From NCBI GenBank assembly GCA_903945195.1, contig CAJAUT010000011.1, positions 1 through 55,056 of the forward strand: a stretch of 55,056 bases of DNA. Reading direction: 5' to 3'. The position numbers and the translations under genes are program-made. This DNA comes from an uncultured bacterium. Its GTDB lineage: Bacteria > Patescibacteriota > Microgenomatia > UBA1400 > UBA12108. A model generated the notes under the pieces. The model saw only the letters and a program-made list of their open reading frames with translations. It had not been told where the DNA came from and did not search any database. This document shows, piece by piece, positions 47,960-55,056 of the stretch (within the stretch, counting starts at the first letter, position 1; each line of letters starts with the position of its first letter).

Positions 47960-48547
47960 ATGTCCAAAACAATTCTCTATATTGATGGAGAAAACTTGAA
48001 ACATTATCTCAAAACTGTACTCAAGAGTCAGGGTATGACAGGTCAAAAACTTAACTTAGAAAATTTTGATTATGGTGGATTGTTTGATAAGGCCTTAAAA
48101 GGCCTAGTTATTCAAGAAAAAAGATATTACTCCGCAAAGATAAGATTTCATTTAGACAATGCCGATCAATCCAAAAAACTTATTTTAAAGCAACGCATTC
48201 AAAAATCTAATCTTGAAAAAAGCGGGATTCAAGTAATCATTGGTGGAAATGTGAGACCTCAAGAAGTCAAATTAAATGGGAAAAAGAAAACAATATTTCA
48301 CGAAAAAGGGGTTGACGTCAAAATAGCCGTTGATTTAGTTGCAAACGCCTGTGATAAAACCATTAAAACTGCTATCCTCTGCAGTTCAGATTCTGATTTG
48401 CAGCCAGCAATTAAAGAAATTGCATCTAGAAAAGTTGAAACAATCTACCTTGGTTTTGAAAACAATCCCAACAAAGGGCTCATGTATACGACTGGTCGTA
48501 CTATCTTGATTAGAAACTCAGAAGTGCTAGACATATTCAACAAATAA
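47960..48547 (+). CDS. NYN-domain (LabA-like) protein
   Basis: ILYIDGENLKHYL; KGVDVKIAVDLVANACDKTIKTAILCSSDSDLQPAIKEI. Confidence 0.85.
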   Translation: MSKTILYIDGENLKHYLKTVLKSQGMTGQKLNLENFDYGGLFDKALKGLVIQEKRYYSAKIRFHLDNADQSKKLILKQRIQKSNLEKSGIQVIIGGNVRPQEVKLNGKKKTIFHEKGVDVKIAVDLVANACDKTIKTAILCSSDSDLQPAIKEIASRKVETIYLGFENNPNKGLMYTTGRTILIRNSEVLDIFNK

Positions 48548-48552
48548 ATTTC

Positions 48553-49098
48553 ATGAAGTACCAAAAGTTCTCAGGCATCATCATCAATAGACATATAGTC
48601 AAAGAATCTGACCGTTTCCTCACGATCTATACCCTGGAAGAAGGCAAAATCTCAGTCTATGCCAGAGGTGTCCGCAGCGTCAAATCCAAAAGGGGGAGTC
48701 AGATAGATCTTTTTTCACACATCCGTTTCGAACTCTTTGAAAAAAATGATAGGCGCACGCTCACAAGTGTGGAGCTACTGGATGGGCACCATATCAGTAA
48801 AACTAGTCTCGCCAATATCTCTCGTCTTTTCCAGATAGGGGAGCTAGTAGATAGGCTCACGGTCGAGCACGACCCGCACGAGGAGGTGTACGAGCTACTC
48901 GTTACCGCACTAGCCAATCTCTCCCGTTTTGAGACTCCCGAGTATCTGCTCCGCTTCAAAGTCCGTCTTTTGTATCTCCTAGGTTATCTGACCTCACTGG
49001 AAAACTGGAAAACCGGAATACCGGAGCACGATACAATAGATGAATATATCGACACTCTCCTCGACCGTCCACTCCGCCCCAAATTGGCTCTGCACTAG
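48553..49098 (+). CDS. recO: DNA repair protein RecO (short form)
   Basis: GIIINRHIVKESDRFLTIYTLEEGKISVYARGVRSVKSKRGSQIDLF. Confidence 0.85.
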   Translation: MKYQKFSGIIINRHIVKESDRFLTIYTLEEGKISVYARGVRSVKSKRGSQIDLFSHIRFELFEKNDRRTLTSVELLDGHHISKTSLANISRLFQIGELVDRLTVEHDPHEEVYELLVTALANLSRFETPEYLLRFKVRLLYLLGYLTSLENWKTGIPEHDTIDEYIDTLLDRPLRPKLALH

Positions 49099-49143
49099 AC
49101 AGGTAGGGTAAAATACTTTAAATACAATATTGGAGATTAAGTT

Positions 49144-49476
49144 ATGAGACATACAGATAGAGCTTTTAATCCTTCCCAAGCGGGACATGATGTTGGCACA
49201 AAGCCAGAAATGGGAGCTGATACATCTAGGAATTTTAAAGTCTCAGACTCTGATCCTCACGTATTAGAAACACAATGTGTTGAAGATAGAAGAGCCTCCA
49301 GGGCCTTTTCTAGTAGATATGATGGCTGGACTGCTGGATTTCAGCTAGATGATGTAGACGATATCAGATTTGATGATCTGGATATGGTACCACAAATGCT
49401 AGTAACTCTAAATAATCTCTCTAGAGAATTAGAGCGTTCACTTTCAAAGGCAGGAGCTCCCCTAGGTCGTAGCTAA
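49144..49476 (+). CDS. Hypothetical protein
   Basis: 110-aa ORF between recO and glyS with upstream gattaag; no family recognised. Confidence 0.45.
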   Translation: MRHTDRAFNPSQAGHDVGTKPEMGADTSRNFKVSDSDPHVLETQCVEDRRASRAFSSRYDGWTAGFQLDDVDDIRFDDLDMVPQMLVTLNNLSRELERSLSKAGAPLGRS

Positions 49477-49538
49477 CGAATAGACCACCACTAGATTTGA
49501 GTCTTGCCTAACACACATTCAATGTGTATATTTGTGGA

Positions 49539-49826
49539 ATGCAAAAAAGAGGATTTGAGCAAATAGGTGGACTCAAAGTGTCGTCAAGGAACTTTAAGAT
49601 TGACGACAAAGATTCTCTCACTGTGGTGCTTGATGAAAAGGGGGATGGAAACATATTTGCGTCCGTATTTCTAGCCGGCTCTATCCCACGCTGCGTGATT
49701 GACCTAGCAGGTAGTTCTGACCGAAAAAAAACAGGAGTACAATTTGCTTCCCCTGAAGATGCGCAAACAGCTTTGGAAATATTAAATACAGAAAAAAATA
49801 AGAAAAAGTCAAAAAATAAGTCCTAA
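49539..49826 (+). CDS. Hypothetical protein
   Basis: ATG 49539 preceded by TATATT-N6. Confidence 0.5.
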   Translation: MQKRGFEQIGGLKVSSRNFKIDDKDSLTVVLDEKGDGNIFASVFLAGSIPRCVIDLAGSSDRKKTGVQFASPEDAQTALEILNTEKNKKKSKNKS

Positions 49827-49877
49827 ATTTCCTAGGCACTGTCAGCTATTACATTATCTTCATGCTAAAATAATCGC

Positions 49878-51248
49878 ATGACCACACTCGCAGATATAAC
49901 TAGTCTCGCCAAGCGCCGCGGCTTCTTCTACGCCGGCTCCGACATCTACGGAGGCCTTGCCAACACCTGGGACTATGGTCCCCTAGGTGCCAGTCTCAAG
50001 AAAAAAATCAAAGATCTCTGGTGGGATCGTTTTATCGAACGTCGCGACGACATGGTCGGTCTAGACTCCTCCGTGATCTCTAGTAGCAAAGTCTGGGAAG
50101 CATCTGGTCACGTAGCCAGTTTCGCCGATGCCATGGTCGACTGCAAGACATGTCATGGTCGTACCCGCGCCGATCACTTGATCGAAGACAAACTAGACAT
50201 CAAAGTCGAAGGCAAATCACTGACAGAACTGACCGCAATCATCAAAGACAACAAAATCAAATGTCCCACTTGTGGCGGCACCGATTTGACCGACGCTAGA
50301 TCTTTCAATCTCTTGTTCCCAGTCCATCTAGGTATCTTGGCAGAGACCGCCGACCTTGCTTATCTGCGCGGCGAGACAGCTCAGGGGATTTTTATCAACT
50401 TCAAAAATATCTTGGACTCTAGCCGCGTCAAGCTTCCTTTTGGTGTAGGCCAGATGGGCAAAAGTTTCCGCAACGAGATCACCAAAGGTCAGTCGATCTT
50501 TCGCACTGTCGAGTTTGAGCAGGGTGAGATCGAGTACTTTTTCAATCCAAAAACCGAAAACTGGGAAAAACTATTTGATCAGTGGCTCAATGCCATAAAA
50601 GGTTTTGTCATCCACACTTTAGGTATAAATGAAGAAAATCTGCGCGTCAGAGAGCATGATGATCAAGAGCGTAGTTTCTACAGCAAAAAGACTGTCGACC
50701 TAGAATACAACTATCCCTTTGGCTTCAAAGAGCTCTGGGGTCTAGCCTACCGTACAGATTACGATCTAAATCAGCACATCAAACATAGTGGCAAAGATTT
50801 GTCTTACACAGATCCGTATACTCTCGAAAAATTTGTCCCTCACGTCATCGAGCCAGCGGTCGGTATAGATCGCTTGGTCCTCATGGTGCTCTGCGATGCC
50901 TACTGGGTCGACGAGGCCAATCATCGCACAGTTCTTAAACTATCTCCTACACTCGCCCCTTATACTGCAGCCGTTTTCCCACTAGTCAAAAACAACGATA
51001 GTATCGTAACTCGTGCCAGAGCTGTCTTTGACGATCTAAACAAAACCTTCCGCACTGCTTGGGACGAAAGGGGAAATATAGGTAAACGTTATCTATACCA
51101 AGACGAGATTGGTACTCCATTTTGTGTGACCATCGACCACGACACGCTAGTAGACTCTATGGTCACTGTCCGCGATCGCGACACTATGCAGCAAGAGCGC
51201 GTCGCTATCGACAAGTTAAACGAATATATTTCTGCTAAACTAAAATAA
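49878..51248 (+). CDS. glyS: Glycyl-tRNA synthetase (class II, single-chain type)
   Basis: GFFYAGSDIYGGLANTWDYGPLGASLKKKIKDLWW; LRGETAQGIFINFKN. Confidence 0.95.
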   Translation: MTTLADITSLAKRRGFFYAGSDIYGGLANTWDYGPLGASLKKKIKDLWWDRFIERRDDMVGLDSSVISSSKVWEASGHVASFADAMVDCKTCHGRTRADHLIEDKLDIKVEGKSLTELTAIIKDNKIKCPTCGGTDLTDARSFNLLFPVHLGILAETADLAYLRGETAQGIFINFKNILDSSRVKLPFGVGQMGKSFRNEITKGQSIFRTVEFEQGEIEYFFNPKTENWEKLFDQWLNAIKGFVIHTLGINEENLRVREHDDQERSFYSKKTVDLEYNYPFGFKELWGLAYRTDYDLNQHIKHSGKDLSYTDPYTLEKFVPHVIEPAVGIDRLVLMVLCDAYWVDEANHRTVLKLSPTLAPYTAAVFPLVKNNDSIVTRARAVFDDLNKTFRTAWDERGNIGKRYLYQDEIGTPFCVTIDHDTLVDSMVTVRDRDTMQQERVAIDKLNEYISAKLK

Positions 51249-52045
51249 TGAAAAAAAATACAATCATCGCAGTCGTTAGTGTCATACTAGTTCTAGTTCT
51301 TGGCATCTTCCTCCTTACAAAAAAATCGACCAAAACTACAGTTGTAGAAGAGGACACCAAAATCGATCTCCCCATCAATGTCTTACCTATCGCCGAGCGT
51401 CCATTTATTACCTTGTCACCTGACGACACAGGTCGCAGCCTAGATATCGCTGTCTCTAGTGCCCCAACCTCTGGCCTGATGGAGTATGAGATGATCTACA
51501 ACGCTAGTGGTAAGCAAGAAGGCGCGCTAGGTAGTATTTCACTTGGTTCTGCGACTCAGCCTATTGTTAAGTCAATCTTGCTAGGGAGCAAATCTGGTGG
51601 TGGCAAAGTGACCTATCACGAAGGTGTCACTGGGGGCTCTATCACAGTGACCTACGGCGAGACTAGGCTCAAAGAGAGCTGGAACTATCTACATTTTGAT
51701 CCCGCAGATCCTACTTTTTCTGCAACCGACGGCAGATTTTCTGTCGCTCTAACCAAGACTGCACTTAAAAAAGACGGTGTCATCATCACCATGAAAAACT
51801 TTGGCTATCCAAAAGCTGGCCTTCCAGAGGGTGTTAAAGTTGTCTCAGGCCCATATAGCTACTTCACTCAAACTGCGATCAAAGGTACCGCCTCCGTCAC
51901 CATCAAACTCCCAGCAGGTGAGCACATAAATCCAACGATGTACGAATGGACAGGTACTACCTGGAAAAAACTAGCTGGCAAACTCGCTACAGACGCTGTA
52001 ACCGCCTCCTCCACTAGTTCAGTCTTCCTCGTCACCGCCGAGTAA
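51248..52045 (+). CDS. Hypothetical exported/anchored protein
   Basis: N-terminal TM IIAVVSVILVLVLGIFLL. Confidence 0.7.
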   Translation: MKKNTIIAVVSVILVLVLGIFLLTKKSTKTTVVEEDTKIDLPINVLPIAERPFITLSPDDTGRSLDIAVSSAPTSGLMEYEMIYNASGKQEGALGSISLGSATQPIVKSILLGSKSGGGKVTYHEGVTGGSITVTYGETRLKESWNYLHFDPADPTFSATDGRFSVALTKTALKKDGVIITMKNFGYPKAGLPEGVKVVSGPYSYFTQTAIKGTASVTIKLPAGEHINPTMYEWTGTTWKKLAGKLATDAVTASSTSSVFLVTAE

Positions 52046-52068
52046 GTCTATAGTGTATACTAGGGCGT

Positions 52069-52338
52069 ATGAAACCAGCAAAAGTACTCACATATAGGGT
52101 TGTTATCAAAAAAGATGGGAGTGGTTTTCATGGTATGGTACCACTTCTTCCTGGATGTCACACTACAGGCAAAACCGTTGAAGATACTAGGATAAATCTC
52201 CGGGAAGCCATTACTTTACATCTACAAGTTATGCGTGATGAGGGTATGGATATCCCACGCGAATCCGGGCTAGAAATGATCGAATCCTTTGATGCAGCTA
52301 CTATTTTTGGTAAAAATAACCCGTTAGCATATGTCTAA
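52069..52338 (+). CDS. hicB: HicB-like antitoxin
   Basis: YRVVIKKDGSGFHGMVPLLPGCHTTGKTVEDTRINLREAITLHLQ. Confidence 0.85.
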   Translation: MKPAKVLTYRVVIKKDGSGFHGMVPLLPGCHTTGKTVEDTRINLREAITLHLQVMRDEGMDIPRESGLEMIESFDAATIFGKNNPLAYV

Positions 52339-52558
52339 ATTGCCGGTATTAACAGCAGTCAAATTAATCAAAATACTCACGAAGCAAGGTTTCATTTACA
52401 AAAGATCATCGGGTAGTCATCAAACATATCAGAGCCCAGTATCAAAGAGAATGGTAACAATCCCGGTCCATCGAGGTAAAGATCTTGGTAAAGGCATCAC
52501 TAAGGCAATTATTGCAGACGCGGGCTTTACCGAAAAAGAATTTATCAAACTGATATAA
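52331..52558 (+). CDS. hicA: HicA-like toxin
   Basis: KLIKILTKQGFIYKRSSGSHQTYQSP...TIPVHRGKDLGKGITKAIIADAGFTEKEFI. Confidence 0.9.
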   Translation: MSKLPVLTAVKLIKILTKQGFIYKRSSGSHQTYQSPVSKRMVTIPVHRGKDLGKGITKAIIADAGFTEKEFIKLI

Positions 52559-52565
52559 TTTCTTT

Positions 52566-53177
52566 ATGAAATATTTGATCATGCATGGATCATACGGCTC
52601 TCCAGAAGAAAACTGGTTCCGCTGGCTAGAAAAAGAACTTAAAGCAAAAGGTAATGAAGTCATTCTCAAACAGTTCCCGGTCGATGACTGGGATGAAGTG
52701 ACAAAAATTGGCCCAGCCAAAATATCTGAGTTCACTCCCAAGCAAAATTTATCTACATGGGAAGATTTTTTCGTCAAAAATATCTTGTCAAAAGTAGGGG
52801 ATGAGCCATTTTTCTTTATCGGTCATTCTTCGGCTCCCATTTTTATGCTACACATGCTGCAAAAATATGATTTTAAGGTTGCAGGCGCAATCTTTGTGTC
52901 ACCATTTTTTGATATGCCAGATCGTCCAGAGATCTGGCAGTTTTATCCCACCAACAAAACCTTTTACAACTACGACTTTGATTTCACTAAAATCAAATCC
53001 CAAATCCTGAGTAAAACCTATGTGGTTTACGGAGACAATGATCCTTATGTACCAGCCTCGCAGCCCCCACTGTTCGCAGAAAAGCTTGGCAGCGAGCTGA
53101 TTGTCGTGCCAAGTGGCGGCCACTGCGGCAGCATCTTCAAAGAGTTCCCACTAGTCCTAGAACTTTCTCAAAAATAA
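52566..53177 (+). CDS. RBBP9/YdeN-like alpha/beta hydrolase
   Basis: MHGSYGSPEENWFRWLEKELKAKG; FFIGHSSAPIFMLHML. Confidence 0.8.
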   Translation: MKYLIMHGSYGSPEENWFRWLEKELKAKGNEVILKQFPVDDWDEVTKIGPAKISEFTPKQNLSTWEDFFVKNILSKVGDEPFFFIGHSSAPIFMLHMLQKYDFKVAGAIFVSPFFDMPDRPEIWQFYPTNKTFYNYDFDFTKIKSQILSKTYVVYGDNDPYVPASQPPLFAEKLGSELIVVPSGGHCGSIFKEFPLVLELSQK

Positions 53178-53228
53178 TTTTCAACGCTAAAATTTAGTAC
53201 TTACATTTTCTAGACCCATAGAGTGAAT

Positions 53229-53244
53229 TTCGGGTACTATTCGG
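53229..53244 (+). promoter_or_regulatory. Third copy of TTCGGGnnnnATTCGG operator candidate
   Basis: ttcgggtactattcgg, about 115 bp upstream of mraZ. Confidence 0.6.
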
Positions 53245-53281
53245 TAAGTATAACAAACAGAGATTTGCTAGTACAAAACCG

Positions 53282-53310
53282 TTGACAACTATATCAATTT
53301 AATCTATTCT
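53282..53310 (+). promoter_or_regulatory. mraZ promoter TTGACA-N17-TATTCT
   Basis: ttgacaactatatcaatttaatctattct. Confidence 0.7.
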
Positions 53311-53315
53311 TAACC

Positions 53316-53335
53316 AAGTGGGAATAAGTGGGAGA
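53316..53335 (+). promoter_or_regulatory. Putative MraZ operator AAGTGGGAAT AAGTGGGAGA
   Basis: 10-bp-spaced direct repeats with GTGGGA core just upstream of mraZ. Confidence 0.75.
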
Positions 53336-53344
53336 TAGTCTTAT

Positions 53345-53776
53345 ATGTTTATAGGCACATATTATCATTCGTTAGACGAAAAAAATCGTGTATCTATCCC
53401 CATTTCTTTTCGTACCGAACTCACCCCTGGTTCAGTCGTCACCAAAGGTCTCGATGGCTGCCTATTCATCTTTACCGGCGAGTCCTGGAACAAACTAGTC
53501 ACCAAGCTCGAAGCTCTACCACTTACGAGCAAACCAGCGCGAGATTTCTTACGTTTGCTCACCTACAACGCCACTCCGCTTGATACGGACAAGCTCGGCC
53601 GAACTTTACTTCCAGAAAATCTCATTAGCCTTGCAGGTATCAAAAAAGATGTAGTTTTTGCTGGTGCTTTGACTCGCGTCGAAATCTGGGACAAAGCTAC
53701 CTATCACGCATATGTCGATGGCTTATCTTCTGCCGAAAACGAATTATCCGCTTCACTCTCGGAGCTAGGAATCTAA
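53345..53776 (+). CDS. mraZ: Transcriptional regulator MraZ
   Basis: FIGTYYHSLDEKNRVSIPISFR; VTKGLDGCLFIFTGESWNKL. Confidence 0.95.
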   Translation: MFIGTYYHSLDEKNRVSIPISFRTELTPGSVVTKGLDGCLFIFTGESWNKLVTKLEALPLTSKPARDFLRLLTYNATPLDTDKLGRTLLPENLISLAGIKKDVVFAGALTRVEIWDKATYHAYVDGLSSAENELSASLSELGI

Positions 53777-53778
53777 AT

Positions 53779-54663
53779 ATGCCATACCCACTCCACACAC
53801 CAGTCATGCTAGATGAGGTCATCCACTACCTAGATCCTACGGCCGGCAAACGTTTCATCGATGCCACTCTTGGCTACGCAGGTCACGCTCTAGGGTTACT
53901 CAAAGCTGGTGCTGAAGTAGTAGGGATCGACAGAGATATAGATCTCCTAAACATCGCCATCGAGCGCGTCACCAAAGAAGGCTTTATCAAATCATTTACT
54001 CCAGTCAACTATGCATTTTCAGAAGCATTAGACAAAGACAAAAACTTGCTCGAAGGCAAATTTGACGGCATCTTGTTTGATCTAGGTGTCAGTAGTTACC
54101 AGCTCGATACCCCAGAGCGCGGCTTTTCTTTTCGCTACGACGCACCGCTTGATATGCGCATGGACAAAAGACTGGGTGTCACCGCCGCCGATCTGGTAGG
54201 GGGTCTTGGCAAAAACGAACTAGTCGAGCTTTTTGAGACACTAGGTGAAGAAGGAAATGCCAAGCGCATTGCAGGCGCCATCTGCTCAGAGAGGCTCATC
54301 AGAAAAATCGAAACTACAGAACACTTGGCCAATCTAATCATTCAGACAGTTGGTCGCTCCCGTGGCATCCACCCAGCCACCAAAGTATTTCAGGCACTTC
54401 GTATGGCCGTCAACAGTGAAAGATTGGAGCTCAAAGCCGCTCTGCCCTCGGCTTTGAGCTACCTTAAAAAGGATGCCATTATCTGCGTCATCTCTTTTCA
54501 CTCCCTAGAGGATCGCATTGTCAAAAACTGGATGAACGATGCAGAGTCCGCTGGTCAAATCGAAATCATTACTAGTGGTGTTATAGAAGCTGGGACAACC
54601 GAAGTAGCCAAAAATCCTCGTTCTCGCTCCGCCAAGTTGCGCGTAGCCAAAAGGATATTATGA
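53779..54663 (+). CDS. rsmH: 16S rRNA (cytosine1402-N4)-methyltransferase RsmH
   Basis: HTPVMLDEVIHYLDPTAGKRFIDATLGYAGHA; FDLGVSSYQLDTPERGFSFRYDAPLDMRM. Confidence 0.95.
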   Translation: MPYPLHTPVMLDEVIHYLDPTAGKRFIDATLGYAGHALGLLKAGAEVVGIDRDIDLLNIAIERVTKEGFIKSFTPVNYAFSEALDKDKNLLEGKFDGILFDLGVSSYQLDTPERGFSFRYDAPLDMRMDKRLGVTAADLVGGLGKNELVELFETLGEEGNAKRIAGAICSERLIRKIETTEHLANLIIQTVGRSRGIHPATKVFQALRMAVNSERLELKAALPSALSYLKKDAIICVISFHSLEDRIVKNWMNDAESAGQIEIITSGVIEAGTTEVAKNPRSRSAKLRVAKRIL

Positions 54664-54929
54664 AAATAATTAAATTCTTATCGTTTATCATAGTTGCCCT
54701 AGTTTTAGGCAATGTCACGTTAACCAATAGATCTCTCGACGAGTCTCTAGTAGTCTCAAACCTTTCGCGTGATATAGCTACGCTTCAAAACGAAAATACT
54801 ATTTTAAAAGCCGAAGTGGCAAGTGCTGGTAGTATCAAACAGCTCAGTGCTAGGATCGAAGCCGCTGGCTTTGTAAGTACTGGCAATATCGCCTCTTTGC
54901 CTTCTGTTTCAAATGTTGCTTCTCGCTAG
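54660..54929 (+). CDS. FtsL-like septum protein
   Basis: Short N-terminal TM plus coiled-coil; position between rsmH and an FtsI-like start. Confidence 0.6.
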   Translation: MKIIKFLSFIIVALVLGNVTLTNRSLDESLVVSNLSRDIATLQNENTILKAEVASAGSIKQLSARIEAAGFVSTGNIASLPSVSNVASR

Positions 54930-54943
54930 ACTATAATGTCTTT

Positions 54944-55056
54944 ATGCACGACCGTATCAAGTATTTATTTTTAGGTTTTTTATTTAGCATTGCTCTTATT
55001 ATCTTGCGCCTTAGTTACTGGCAGGTGGTTAGAGGTAGTGATCTCTCCTCCCAGGC
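54944..55056 (+). CDS. Start of FtsI/PBP-like protein (3' truncated)
   Basis: TATAAT-N6-ATG; MHDRIKYLFLGFLFSIALIILRLSYWQVVRGSDLSSQ. Confidence 0.75.
   Translation, partial: MHDRIKYLFLGFLFSIALIILRLSYWQVVRGSDLSSQ

Noticed and set aside
52069-52558. HicBA as a novel system
   Set aside because: Both proteins fit known HicB and HicA families; the hicB-hicA order is a known variant.

Overview
The window looks like Patescibacteria/CPR-type bacterial chromosome; this assignment is inferred from gene content and style. From 1 to about 46 kb it is a very large surface-glycan locus. It holds many GT2/GT4 glycosyltransferases, GT39/DUF2142-like multipass membrane enzymes, two Wzx-like flippases, an O-antigen ligase-like protein, two DegT-family PLP enzymes, GalE, ManC, a polyprenyl-P sugar transferase and DUF4012. 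From about 48 to 55 kb it is conserved housekeeping (NYN protein, RecO, GlyRS, HicBA, MraZ, RsmH, FtsL-like, start of FtsI). Accessory genes interrupt the glycan locus: a zeta-like P-loop kinase with DUF2188, a three-gene caspase/CHAT-like cassette, RhuM-Fic/Doc, a BRO-N/DinD-like protein and a Nudix hydrolase. The most unusual segment is about 32.8-34.5 kb. It carries two T-box-type tRNA-sensing leaders, each with its own terminator and each placed before an unrelated small ORF of unknown function. A 42-bp repeat of the upstream gene's 3' end flanks the block, and a divergent LMW-PTP-like gene follows it. Other patterns not explained by gene calls are: a TTCGGGnnnnATTCGG direct-repeat operator candidate at three sites; a fixed -10/N6/ATG architecture suggesting leaderless mRNAs; 7-nt and 9-nt minisatellites before glycosyltransferase starts or inside CDSs; and in-frame palindromes inside glycosyltransferase genes. 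No CRISPR array, rRNA or complete tRNA was found by eye. All family calls are from motif reading, with no database search.
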